This document shows positions 10,698 to 18,263 of a stretch of 64,000 nucleotides of DNA, piece after piece. A model generated the notes under the pieces. The model was not told the DNA's origin. It saw nothing but the letters and a program-made list of their open reading frames with translations, and ran no database searches. How positions within the stretch are numbered: the first letter of the stretch is position 1; the number at the start of each line of letters is the position of its first letter. This DNA is from Simplicispira sedimenti. Its GTDB lineage: Bacteria > Pseudomonadota > Gammaproteobacteria > Burkholderiales > Burkholderiaceae_C. The translations under genes were made by a program, and so were the position numbers. The DNA lies in the NCBI RefSeq assembly GCF_022760965.1, contig NZ_JAKVIJ010000002.1:319066-383065 (forward strand), written 5' to 3'.

Positions 10698-11183
10698 ATG
10701 AACCATTCCACGCACCTGTTGGCAGCCCATGTCTTTGCATCGATGAGCATGGGTCTGCTGGCACATGATGCCCTGGCGCAAGGCAGTGCGACGTCGCCAA
10801 ATGAGGCGCCTGCGTGCGCGGTCCGTGCAGGCGCGCCCGAGTGGATGCCTTGTGGCGCCAACCGCACATTGAGCGATGCGGATCTCAAGGCGCACATCGT
10901 GAGGGACGGCATGATTGCGAAGCTCAGCGTCACGGGCGGTCAGTCGGGCACCAAGTTCTTCAACCATTTTCTGCCGGGTGGCAAGTTCGAGGGGGGTATG
11001 CAGGGCGGGCGCAACATCGGCAAGAGCTGGGTGCAGGAGGGCAATCGCCTGTGCCGTGCCTTTTATGCGCCCATCAGCGCCACACAGTGCGTCACCTTCG
11101 AACTGACGGATGCGGGATTGCTGCTGGTGGACCATGATGGCAGCAAGAGTCCGGTGACGGCCATCGAGTTCAGCAAGCCCTGA
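10698..11183 (+). CDS. Small exported protein of unknown function
   Basis: The product has 161 residues with a signal peptide ending near DALAQ (residues 24-28). The mature part has three Cys residues and a Gly-rich centre; no known family is recognised. The start is supported by TGGGAGG ten bases upstream. It is divergent from the LuxR-type gene across a 230-bp AT-richer gap that probably contains both promoters. Confidence 0.68.
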   Translation: MNHSTHLLAAHVFASMSMGLLAHDALAQGSATSPNEAPACAVRAGAPEWMPCGANRTLSDADLKAHIVRDGMIAKLSVTGGQSGTKFFNHFLPGGKFEGGMQGGRNIGKSWVQEGNRLCRAFYAPISATQCVTFELTDAGLLLVDHDGSKSPVTAIEFSKP

Positions 11184-11210
11184 GGCTCGGCTCAGGCCAA
11201 CTTTTATCAG

Positions 11211-11246
11211 CCCAAGGAGCGCTTCGAGCACTTGGTCGAGTACGAC
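11211..11246 (+). pseudogene. Remnant resembling the 3' end of the deaminase gene
   Basis: 31 of 36 bases match the last codons of the deaminase gene (7595-7630). Both encode a KE.FE..VEYD ending, but here the stop codon is replaced and the frame continues briefly. No upstream part of the gene is present. The similarity brackets the lipoprotein/LuxR/exported-protein segment. Confidence 0.5.
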
Positions 11247-11277
11247 GGAGTGCCTGCTGTTCTGCTGCCCTGATGGC

Positions 11278-11727
11278 TCAGGGTGCGGGTGCAATGGCTG
11301 CTGCCAGCCGGTCTGCGTAATCTTTCAGCACGGTTGCGTCGGGGTTCTTGCGCGGCCAGGTGAAGGTGATGCCGTCCTGTGCGTGGCGCGGCACCACATG
11401 CATGTGGAAGTGGAACACGGTTTGGTCGCCCTCGCGGCCATTGGCCTGCAGCAGTGTGATGCCGGGCGGGTCGAACACCTCGCGGATGGCACTGGCCACG
11501 CGCTGCGCCGTCTGCATGACGGCGGCGGCCTCTTGCGGCGTGATGTCCAGCAGCGTGGTGGCGTGGCGTTTGGTGGCCACGAGCACATGGCCGGGGGTGA
11601 CCTGGCCGATGTCCATGAAGGCGATGGTCAGCGTGTCTTCGTACACCCGTGCGGAAGGAATCTCTCCCGCCACCAAGCGGCAGAAGAGGCATTGGTCGGG
11701 GGGCGAGGTATCGACAAACATCGGCAT
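11278..11727 (-). CDS. HIT family protein (histidine triad hydrolase)
   Basis: The product has 149 residues and the catalytic histidine triad HFHMHVVPR in its C-terminal half, plus an N-terminal CLFCRLVAGEIP segment typical of the HinT/HIT branch (nucleoside phosphoramidate or dinucleotide hydrolases). The second Met (11721) is an equally possible start. It lies 34 bases downstream of the TetR gene on the same strand and may be cotranscribed with it. A second, different HIT protein occurs at 45167. Confidence 0.9.
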   Translation of the reverse strand: MPMFVDTSPPDQCLFCRLVAGEIPSARVYEDTLTIAFMDIGQVTPGHVLVATKRHATTLLDITPQEAAAVMQTAQRVASAIREVFDPPGITLLQANGREGDQTVFHFHMHVVPRHAQDGITFTWPRKNPDATVLKDYADRLAAAIAPAP

Positions 11728-11761
11728 GGGAGGCTCCTGGATGGCGTCAGAGGGGGATCTC

Positions 11762-12433
11762 TCAGTGTAGGGTGGGGTCGGCTGCGGATTGTCGCAATGC
11801 CTTCATGTGGCTGGCCACCATGGCCGCCACAAGTTGCGCCACGGCGGGACCAGGCAGGTCTTCGTCAAACAGCATTTCCACGGCAGCGTAGAGCAGTTCC
11901 ACAGCCGTGCGACTGACCAGATAGAGCTGCTCCTGTGGGGCGTGGGGCAGGGCCTGGGCGAGCAGGGCGGTTTGCTGGGTTGTGATTGTCTGGTGCGAAT
12001 CCAGGCGCACCTGCGCCAACGTCGGGACGGCACGCAAAGCGCGCATGACCCATACGCCGCCAGGGAATGCGCGGGTGACGTCGTAGGTATCCAGGATCAG
12101 CCCCGCCAGCGCTGCCTCCAGCGCCTCGGGGGGGCCTGAAAGCACCTCAGGGGTCATCCAAACCGCCACGCGCTCGTTTTGTTGCTGCATCAGCCTTTGC
12201 CCCAATTCGTACAGCACGGCGTATTTGTTGGGGAAGTATTGGTACAGCGCCGGGGGGGTCAGGCCTGCCTTGCTGCAGATCAGATTGGTGGACAGGCGCT
12301 CGATCCCCACTTCTGCCAGCAAGGCCGCAGCCACCTCCAGGATGCGCTCATAGGTCTCGGCGCCGCGCTGTTGCGCGGGTTGCTTCTTGGCGGTCAGTGC
12401 AGGGGCCTGGGGCTTTTTCCGGGTGGGGGGCAT
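11762..12433 (-). CDS. TetR-type transcriptional repressor
   Basis: Repressor of 223 residues. After a basic N-terminal tail there is a TetR helix-turn-helix with SKAGLTPPALYQYFPNKYAVL at about residues 53-73. The remainder is an alpha-helical ligand domain of unknown specificity. I started it at 12433 because an upstream in-frame extension would run through the operator/promoter region. It is divergent from the five-gene exported operon, and twin palindromes lie between them, so it probably represses both itself and that operon. Confidence 0.88.
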   Translation of the reverse strand: MPPTRKKPQAPALTAKKQPAQQRGAETYERILEVAAALLAEVGIERLSTNLICSKAGLTPPALYQYFPNKYAVLYELGQRLMQQQNERVAVWMTPEVLSGPPEALEAALAGLILDTYDVTRAFPGGVWVMRALRAVPTLAQVRLDSHQTITTQQTALLAQALPHAPQEQLYLVSRTAVELLYAAVEMLFDEDLPGPAVAQLVAAMVASHMKALRQSAADPTLH

Positions 12434-12479
12434 GGCTTTGGGGTGGGGTGGCTCAGGGATTATCCTCATCCTCATAAAT

Positions 12480-12510
12480 ATAGTCATCACTATAAGATAG
12501 CAATCGCTAT
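12480..12510. promoter_or_regulatory. Twin operator palindromes (probable TetR sites)
   Basis: Two perfect-arm palindromes of the same design: ATAGTCATCACTAT (12480-12493) and ATAGCAATCGCTAT (12497-12510). They share the pattern ATAG-N-NATC-N-CTAT and lie 17 bp centre to centre. They are midway between the divergent tetR and operon starts, directly upstream of a TTGACC -35 candidate. Confidence 0.75.
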
Positions 12511-12512
12511 GG

Positions 12513-12541
12513 TTGACCATGGCGCGAGGGATTGCATACAA
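12513..12541 (+). promoter_or_regulatory. Candidate promoter of the exported operon
   Basis: TTGACC (12513-12518) is a good -35 match. A weak -10, CATACA, lies at 12535-12540 after a 16-bp spacer. The twin palindromes adjoin the upstream edge. The first gene starts at 12559, after GAAGGAG. Confidence 0.45.
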
Positions 12542-12558
12542 CAACGAAGGAGACAGCA

Positions 12559-13002
12559 ATGCGAGCAACTTGGTGGAGTGCCGTGCTTGCCAGCGTCTGT
12601 GTAGTGCCTGCGGCGGCTGTGGAGCCGGCAGACGTGCACGGTCTGTGGCTGACGGCGCAAGAGGATGCAGTGATAGCGTTCGGCCCGTGCGAAGACCGGG
12701 TGCAGGCACTGTGTGCGCAGGTGGTGTGGGACAAGGATGCCGGTACGCCCAAGGACACCTGTGGCGTGAAGGTGGCGCGGTTGGAGCGATTCGCTTCCGA
12801 TGCCTGGCGCGACGGCTGGGCATTTGATCCGCGCGACGGCAAGAAGTACAAGGCCACGGTGCGGATCCAGGAGGGTGCGCTCTTGCTGCGCGCCTTTGTG
12901 GGTGTGGAGGTGTTGGGCCAGACCGAGAGGCTGAGCCGGATTGCCAAACTGCCTGAGCAGCCGGTCTGCCAGCCCGTCCAACGTACAGGAGCCGCATCAT
13001 GA
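12559..13002 (+). CDS. DUF2147 exported protein
   Basis: The product has 147 residues with a signal peptide cleaved near AAAVEPADV. The mature part begins with the GLWLT segment and continues with DGKKYKATVRIQEGALLLRAFVGVEVLGQT, the recognisable DUF2147 pattern (small periplasmic beta-rich protein, function unknown). I chose this ATG because GAAGGAG precedes it at good spacing. Its stop overlaps the next ATG (ATGA at 12999-13002). First gene of the TetR-controlled operon. Confidence 0.85.
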   Translation: MRATWWSAVLASVCVVPAAAVEPADVHGLWLTAQEDAVIAFGPCEDRVQALCAQVVWDKDAGTPKDTCGVKVARLERFASDAWRDGWAFDPRDGKKYKATVRIQEGALLLRAFVGVEVLGQTERLSRIAKLPEQPVCQPVQRTGAAS

Positions 13003-13883
13003 ATTTTCGTGTTCTTCTCGGGTTTGTCGTGTCCATGTTGGTGGTGCCTGTACAGGCGATGGCCCAGTCGGCACCCGATGACATCATCAGCCATGCCATT
13101 GATGCGGAGCTTCGGGCCGTGACGGATCAGCGCACGCGCGGCATATCGGATTCGCTGCTGCGGCCAGGGGCCAAGCTCAGCATCCAGGCGGCCCATGAAA
13201 GCGGTCTGATCGGGCTGATGGAGGCCGCCACGGTGAGCAAGAAGCAGTTCCAGGGAAGCAACGGCCTGGCGCTGACCGTGGCGGGGGGCTACCGCTTTGG
13301 CGACCCGGACGCCTGGCATTTTGGTGTCGGCATGGCGGCCGAGGTGTTGCCGGGGGCACGTTTCGATGCGCCCCATGGCTTTGATGTGGAAACCTTCTCT
13401 CCCACTACCGTGCGCAGCACGCGCTATGACACCGCCTTTGCGGTGTTCGAATGGGGCTATGGCGCGCTGGAGGGACGGGTGATGCGCGTCATGTCCAAGA
13501 ACTACCGGGGCATCAGCACCGGAGGGGTGTGCGGCACCCTGTTGTCCCTGTCCGCAGACCCAACGCGGGCGCTCGATTGCTATGCCCGTGGCGACCATGG
13601 TGCGCGCGGCAGCTGGCTGTTCGATCTGGACTACAAAATCCCGCTGGATGGACTCACCACCTTGGTGTTGCATGTGGGCCATCAGCGGATCGCGCATTTT
13701 TCTGAAGCCAACTACACCGACTACCGCATCGGCCTGACACACCGCCGTTGGGGCTTTGAATGGGGCATCGATTGGATCGACACCCATGTCAAGGAACGCA
13801 CGTTGTTCCAGACGCCGGACGGCGACCGCCTACGCGACACCGCCCGTGGGCGCCTGGTGCTGTCGGTGGCACGCAGGTTCTGA
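12999..13883 (+). CDS. Outer-membrane-like protein of the gcw_chp/TIGR02001 type
   Basis: The product has 294 residues with a signal peptide ending near QAMAQ. The mature N-terminus has the TDQRTRGIS segment seen in TIGR02001-type proteins, followed by alternating polar/aromatic stretches. The last residue is Phe, as in outer-membrane beta-barrels. This suggests a small barrel or outer-membrane-associated protein. Family membership is moderately certain; the role is unknown. Its start overlaps the previous stop, and it ends two bases before the cytochrome gene. Confidence 0.72.
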   Translation: MNFRVLLGFVVSMLVVPVQAMAQSAPDDIISHAIDAELRAVTDQRTRGISDSLLRPGAKLSIQAAHESGLIGLMEAATVSKKQFQGSNGLALTVAGGYRFGDPDAWHFGVGMAAEVLPGARFDAPHGFDVETFSPTTVRSTRYDTAFAVFEWGYGALEGRVMRVMSKNYRGISTGGVCGTLLSLSADPTRALDCYARGDHGARGSWLFDLDYKIPLDGLTTLVLHVGHQRIAHFSEANYTDYRIGLTHRRWGFEWGIDWIDTHVKERTLFQTPDGDRLRDTARGRLVLSVARRF

Positions 13884-13885
13884 GC

Positions 13886-14242
13886 ATGGTGCAGGAACGA
13901 CCAAGAACGGCCTTGCAGTGGCGGTGGTGGGCGCTCGCCATGCCTGTCCTGGTGGGGGCATGCAGCGGGAGCAGCGAATGGGACGGCCTGCCACCGCCCG
14001 ACCTGCGGCAGATGGGGCTGTACCAGCGCAGCTGTGTGCACTGCCACGAGGTGCCCGGTTCCGGCGCGCCGCAGCGTGGTGACCGTGCGGCCTGGTCGGC
14101 GCTGGAGCGCCAGGGCCTCGATGCCTTGGTGCGCAGTGTGCGCGAGGGCAAGGGGGCCATGCCCAGCAGGGGCTGGTGCCCTGAGTGTTCCGACGCAGAT
14201 TTCAGCGCATTGATCACCCACATGCGAAAGGCGCAACCATGA
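13886..14242 (+). CDS. Membrane-anchored c5-type cytochrome
   Basis: Monohaem electron carrier of 118 residues. Haem attachment CVHCH is at 50-54, the Met ligand is in GAMPS (Met92), and a CPEC pair at 98-101 matches the extra disulfide of cytochrome c5. VLVGAC at 21-26 is a possible lipobox, so it may be anchored as a lipoprotein on the periplasmic side. Its stop overlaps the next ATG. It lies directly before a Tat-exported flavin oxidase, so it probably takes that enzyme's electrons. Confidence 0.87.
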   Translation: MVQERPRTALQWRWWALAMPVLVGACSGSSEWDGLPPPDLRQMGLYQRSCVHCHEVPGSGAPQRGDRAAWSALERQGLDALVRSVREGKGAMPSRGWCPECSDADFSALITHMRKAQP

Positions 14243-15648
14243 GTCGGCGGCAATTTCTTCAATCCATGACAGCAAGCGGCATGGCGCTGGCCATGCGCCC
14301 GGTCGCTGCGGCGGCGCCGCAGCCTGGCGCCACGCCGTCTGTGCCGACCGCCGCTGCTGCACCCGCTGCCTGGCGCAACTGGTCCGGCATTGCACAGTGC
14401 CAGCCTGCCGCATGGGCCGTCCCGCGCAGTGAGGAGGAACTGGTAGCCCTGCTGCGCCAATCCCCTGCGCCCTTGCGTGCGGTCGGGGCGGGGCACTCGT
14501 TCACGGCGCTGGTGCCCACCGAGGGCACGCTGTTGTCCATCGATGCGCTGTCCGGTCTGAGTGCCCATGCAGCGCAGCCTGCCCCCACGGCCACGCTGCA
14601 GGCAGGCACGCGTTTGGCCACGGTGTCCCGCCTGCTCGATGGCGTGGGCCTGGCCTTGCGCAATGCGCCCGACATTGACGCGCAGACCCTCGCAGGCGCG
14701 TTGGCCACCGCTACCCACGGCACCGGTGCGGATCTACCCGCCCTGCACGCCGATGTGCAGTCGCTGCGGCTGGTGGCGCCCACGGGCCAGATCCTGAGCT
14801 GCAGCGCCCAGGACAATGCCGAGGTGTTCCACGCGGCCCGCGTGTCCCTGGGGGCGCTGGGCGTGGTCACCGAGATGACGCTGCGCGTGCGCCCGCGCCA
14901 TGTGCTGCAGCGCCGCGTATGGCTGATGCCGGTGGACAGCCTGCTGCGCGACCTGGATACGCTGGCCCGCAAACACCGCCAGTTCGAGTGCTACCTGCTG
15001 CCGCACACCGGCTATGGCGCCGTCATCGTGCACGACGAACACCCCGGCCCGCCGCAGCCGGTGCCGCATGTCTCCGCTGACGAGGACGTGCTGCGTGACC
15101 TGCGCCGCCTGCGCGACTGGCTGGGCTACGCGCCATCGTTGCGCCGCTGGGTGGCGCAACGCTTGATCGATCCCGCGCAGACGGAGCAGCGCACCGACTG
15201 GTCGTACCGGCTCCTGTCCACCCAGCGCCCCACGCGCTTCAACGAGACCGAGGGGCATGTGCCGCGTGCCAACGGCCCGGCCTGTTTGCGTGCGGTGCTG
15301 GACTACCTGGAGCAGCGCAACGACGTGTACTTTCCGGTGGAATTCCGCTACGTGGCGCAGGACGAAGCTTGGCTTTCGCCCTTCTACGAGCGCGACAGCT
15401 GCTCCATCGCTGTGCATGCAGCGCACGACGAACCGTGGGACTACCTCGTCAAGGACGTGGGGGCCCTCTTTCGCCGCCATGGCGCCCGCCCGCACTGGGG
15501 CAAGCTGCACGACCGCAGCGCCCAGGAGTTGCGCACGCTGTACCCCCGCTGGAACGACTTCGACCGCGTGCGCCGCCACCTGGACCCCCAGGGGCGCATG
15601 CTCAACGCCTACCTGCGTCCGTGGTTTGAGAGGAGCAATGCATCATGA
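14239..15648 (+). CDS. Tat-exported FAD-linked oxidase, sugar-lactone oxidase family
   Basis: Flavoenzyme of 469 residues. The N-terminus MSRRQFLQS is a twin-arginine signal, indicating export of a folded flavoprotein to the periplasm. VGAGHSFT around residue 86 is the PP-loop of the VAO family, with a His that can bind FAD covalently. HWGK near residue 418 is the C-terminal motif of the aldonolactone oxidase (ALO/GULO) group. The substrate is unknown. The cytochrome gene just upstream suggests dehydrogenase rather than oxygen-using chemistry. Both ends overlap neighbouring genes (ATGA), indicating translational coupling. Confidence 0.88.
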   Translation: MSRRQFLQSMTASGMALAMRPVAAAAPQPGATPSVPTAAAAPAAWRNWSGIAQCQPAAWAVPRSEEELVALLRQSPAPLRAVGAGHSFTALVPTEGTLLSIDALSGLSAHAAQPAPTATLQAGTRLATVSRLLDGVGLALRNAPDIDAQTLAGALATATHGTGADLPALHADVQSLRLVAPTGQILSCSAQDNAEVFHAARVSLGALGVVTEMTLRVRPRHVLQRRVWLMPVDSLLRDLDTLARKHRQFECYLLPHTGYGAVIVHDEHPGPPQPVPHVSADEDVLRDLRRLRDWLGYAPSLRRWVAQRLIDPAQTEQRTDWSYRLLSTQRPTRFNETEGHVPRANGPACLRAVLDYLEQRNDVYFPVEFRYVAQDEAWLSPFYERDSCSIAVHAAHDEPWDYLVKDVGALFRRHGARPHWGKLHDRSAQELRTLYPRWNDFDRVRRHLDPQGRMLNAYLRPWFERSNAS

Positions 15649-16910
15649 TCCGTCGCCGAATGCTCTGGACGGCCGCCGCCGTGGCGGCAGGGGCCTGGTG
15701 GTCGCGTCCTGCCGATCGGGGTGGTCCACCAGACGAACGGCTGGCAGCGCTGGTGCGCGCCCTGGCCGATGTGCCGCAGCAGCCCGTGTTGGTGCTCGAC
15801 CGCGCACGCTGGCGGGCCAATCTGGCACGCATTCGCCGCCTGGCCCATGCGGCACTGCCCTTGCGCGCGGTGGCCAAGTCGCTGCCCTGTGCGCCCTTGC
15901 TCGACGAGGCACTGCGCGCCTGGAACACACAGCGCGCCATGGTCTTCAACGCCCGGCAGGCCGAGCTGGTGGCCCAGGCGCGGCCCGACGCCGACCTGCT
16001 GCTGGGCAAGCCTTTGCCTGCCAGCGCTGCGCATTGGGTGCTGCCGCGCCTGGCCCGCGCGCGCCTGGATGCGCCGCGCCAGGTGCAATGGCTGGTGGAC
16101 ACGCCCGAGCGCCTGGCCGAGTACCGCGCCCTGGCGCGGGCCCAGGGTGTGCCTTTGGGCATCAACATCGAGATCGATGTGGGTCTGCACCGTGGCGGCG
16201 TCGAGTCCACAGAGATGCTGGCCGCCATGCTGGATCTGCTGCGCGACGAGCCGCTGTTGCTGCTGCGCGGCTTCATGGGCTACGACGCGCACCTGGCATC
16301 CATTCCCGACCTGCCGGGCAACCGCGAGCGCGCGCTCGCCCACGCCCGGGAGCGTTACGCCACCATGGTGGCTTTGGCGCGCAAGCGACTGCACACCGAT
16401 GGGCGCGACTGGACGCTCAACACCGCTGGCTCGCCTACGCTGTACCTGCACGATGACCAGCACACGCCGAACGAGCTGGCCGTGGGTTCGGCAGCGGTCA
16501 AGCCTTCGCACTTCGACCTGCCTTCGCTGGCCGAGCTGGAACCGGCGCTGTTCATCGCCACGCCCATCCTCAAGGTGATGGAGCGTTTTCGGCTGCCCGT
16601 GGGCGCCGAACCGATCTCGGATGCTGTGCGCTGGTGGGACGTGAACCAGCGCCAGGGCCTGGCCATCCACGGCGGGCACTGGCTGGCCGATCCCGTGCAC
16701 CCGCAGGGCGTGGCGTCCAGCGGCCTGTACGGCCCGTCGTCGAACCAACAGGTCATGGTGGCATCCCCTTCCACACCCCTGGCTGTGGGCGACTGGATGC
16801 TGTGGCGGCCCTGGCAGAGCGAGGCGGTGATGACCCAGTTCGACACCTTGTGCGTGGTGGACGATGGCAAGCTGCAGGCGCAGTGGCCGGTGATGCCTGT
16901 GAATCCCTGA
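15645..16910 (+). CDS. Exported PLP enzyme, alanine racemase/D-threonine aldolase fold (DSD1-like)
   Basis: The product has 421 residues. After a short arginine-rich, hydrophobic leader (MIRRRMLWTAAAVAAGAWW) comes a fold-type III PLP barrel. RAVAKS places the PLP lysine at Lys78. The C-terminal DSD1-type domain contains GGHW and the metal-site-like segment TLCVVDDGK. Related enzymes are D-threonine aldolases and D-serine dehydratases. The leader (possibly Tat, as RRR is present) makes this copy unusual because PLP enzymes are mainly cytoplasmic. Last gene of the operon, followed by a strong terminator. Confidence 0.82.
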   Translation: MIRRRMLWTAAAVAAGAWWSRPADRGGPPDERLAALVRALADVPQQPVLVLDRARWRANLARIRRLAHAALPLRAVAKSLPCAPLLDEALRAWNTQRAMVFNARQAELVAQARPDADLLLGKPLPASAAHWVLPRLARARLDAPRQVQWLVDTPERLAEYRALARAQGVPLGINIEIDVGLHRGGVESTEMLAAMLDLLRDEPLLLLRGFMGYDAHLASIPDLPGNRERALAHARERYATMVALARKRLHTDGRDWTLNTAGSPTLYLHDDQHTPNELAVGSAAVKPSHFDLPSLAELEPALFIATPILKVMERFRLPVGAEPISDAVRWWDVNQRQGLAIHGGHWLADPVHPQGVASSGLYGPSSNQQVMVASPSTPLAVGDWMLWRPWQSEAVMTQFDTLCVVDDGKLQAQWPVMPVNP

Positions 16911-16950
16911 GCAAAGGTTCCGTGGGCCCGAGCAGGTAAAATCCTGCGCA

Positions 16951-16983
16951 AAGACCGCTGTCCCGGCGGTCTTTTGTTTTTTT
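16951..16983 (+). terminator. Rho-independent terminator of the exported operon
   Basis: AAGACCGC (16951-16958) pairs perfectly with GCGGTCTT (16966-16973) and is followed by TTGTTTTTTT. It also separates the operon from the following BMP gene. Confidence 0.9.
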
Positions 16984-17010
16984 GTCTTCGGGACCATGTA
17001 GAGGAACACC

Positions 17011-18099
17011 ATGTACAAAAACCTCGCTGCCGCGCTCGCGGCCGCCTGTTTTTTCTCCCCCGTTTTTTCCCAGACCAAGGTGCCTGCCGAACCCGTGAAG
17101 GCGGGCTTCGTCTATGTCTCGCCCATCACCGAGGCCGGTTGGACGCGCCAGCACGACGAGGGTCGCAAGGCCGTCGAGGCCGCGCTGGGCGCGGGCGTCA
17201 AGACCACTTTTGTCGAGAACGTGCCCGAGGGGCCGGACGCCGAGCGCGTGATCCGCGACCTGGCCGCCACGGGTCACAAGATCATCTTCACGCCGAGCTT
17301 CGGCTACATGGAGCCCACGCTCAAGGTGGCGCAGGATTTCCCCGATGTGAAGTTCGAGTCCATCACCGGCTACAAGCAGGCGGCCAACGTGGCCACAGCC
17401 AACGCGCGCTACTACGAGGGCCGCTACCTCGCGGGCATCGCGGCGGGCCGCATGAGCAAGACCGGCGTGGCCGGCTACGTGGCGGGCTTCCCCATCCCCG
17501 AGGTGCTGCAGGGCATCAACGCCTTCACGCTGGGCATGCGCTCGGTGAATCCGCGGGCCACGGTGAAGGTGGTGTGGCTCAACGTCTGGTTCGACCCGCC
17601 CAAGGAGCGCGACGGCGCCATGGCGCTGTTCAACCAGGACGCCGATGTGCTCGCCTTCCACACCGGCTCCACGGCGGTCATGGCGGCGGCGCAGGAGCGC
17701 GGCAAGCTGGCCGTGGCCTACCACTCCGACATGCGCCGCGTGGGGCCGGACGCGCAGATCGTGGCGGTCACGCACCAGTGGGGCGACTACTACACGGCCC
17801 GCGTGCGCGCCGTGCAGAACGGTACCTGGAAGAGTGGCAAGGTCTGGGGCGGCGTGAAGGAGGGCATGATCCGCGTGGGCGACTTCGGCAGCAAGGTGCC
17901 GCAGGCCGTGCAGCAGGAAGTGCTGGCGCGCCAGAAGGACATTGCCGCAGGCAAGCTGCACCCCTTCCAGGCCGCCCAGGCCGCTGTGCGCGACAACGAA
18001 GGGCGCGAAGTGATCGCCAAGGGGCAGACGCTTGGTGACGCCCAGATCCTCGGCATGAACTGGCTGGTTGAAGGCGTGCAGGGCAAGATCACGCGCTGA
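17011..18099 (+). CDS. Second BMP family substrate-binding protein
   Basis: The product has 362 residues and is clearly related to the BMP lipoprotein at 5311 (shared segments: PIPEVL..IN.FTLG, SVNP, VVW.N.WF.PPKE, WG.YY). Unlike that protein it has a cleavable signal (VFSQ around residue 21) and no lipobox Cys. No permease or ATPase genes adjoin it, so it may use the importer at 1.7-5.3 kb or may be a scavenging variant. It lies between the terminator of the exported operon and the bkd operon. Confidence 0.9.
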   Translation: MYKNLAAALAAACFFSPVFSQTKVPAEPVKAGFVYVSPITEAGWTRQHDEGRKAVEAALGAGVKTTFVENVPEGPDAERVIRDLAATGHKIIFTPSFGYMEPTLKVAQDFPDVKFESITGYKQAANVATANARYYEGRYLAGIAAGRMSKTGVAGYVAGFPIPEVLQGINAFTLGMRSVNPRATVKVVWLNVWFDPPKERDGAMALFNQDADVLAFHTGSTAVMAAAQERGKLAVAYHSDMRRVGPDAQIVAVTHQWGDYYTARVRAVQNGTWKSGKVWGGVKEGMIRVGDFGSKVPQAVQQEVLARQKDIAAGKLHPFQAAQAAVRDNEGREVIAKGQTLGDAQILGMNWLVEGVQGKITR

Positions 18100-18110
18100 C
18101 CCTGTTGCGG

Positions 18111-18147
18111 GCGGGTTTTTCCCGGCTGGCAACCCGCATTGTGCGGG
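18111..18147 (+). terminator. Weak terminator-like hairpins after the second BMP gene
   Basis: GCGGGTT (18111-18117) can pair with AACCCGC (18131-18137) across a T-rich loop. A competing hairpin, CCCGC-ATTGT-GCGGG, lies at 18133-18147. There is no trailing T-run. Confidence 0.35.
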
Positions 18148-18182
18148 CATAGAATCCACGGCTGCGCTACAGCGCAAAGAGG

Positions 18183-18216
18183 GGGATGCAACGCCAACAC
18201 CCCGGTGCTGCATCCC
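18183..18216. promoter_or_regulatory. Inverted repeat upstream of bkdA1
   Basis: GGGATGCA / TGCATCCC arms (8 bp) enclose an inner CACC-CC-GGTG stem, 47 bases before the bkdA1 start. It may be a regulator site or a leader hairpin. No bkdR-type regulator gene is present in the window. Confidence 0.4.
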
Positions 18217-18263
18217 AATCCCATAACGCAAGCGCGCGACACAATCGCGTGCGGAGACCGTGG

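Noticed and set aside
7634..16950. Prophage or integrative element
   Set aside because: No phage structural gene, integrase or tRNA end is present in this block. Only the small duplicated deaminase end hints at insertion, and it is reported separately.
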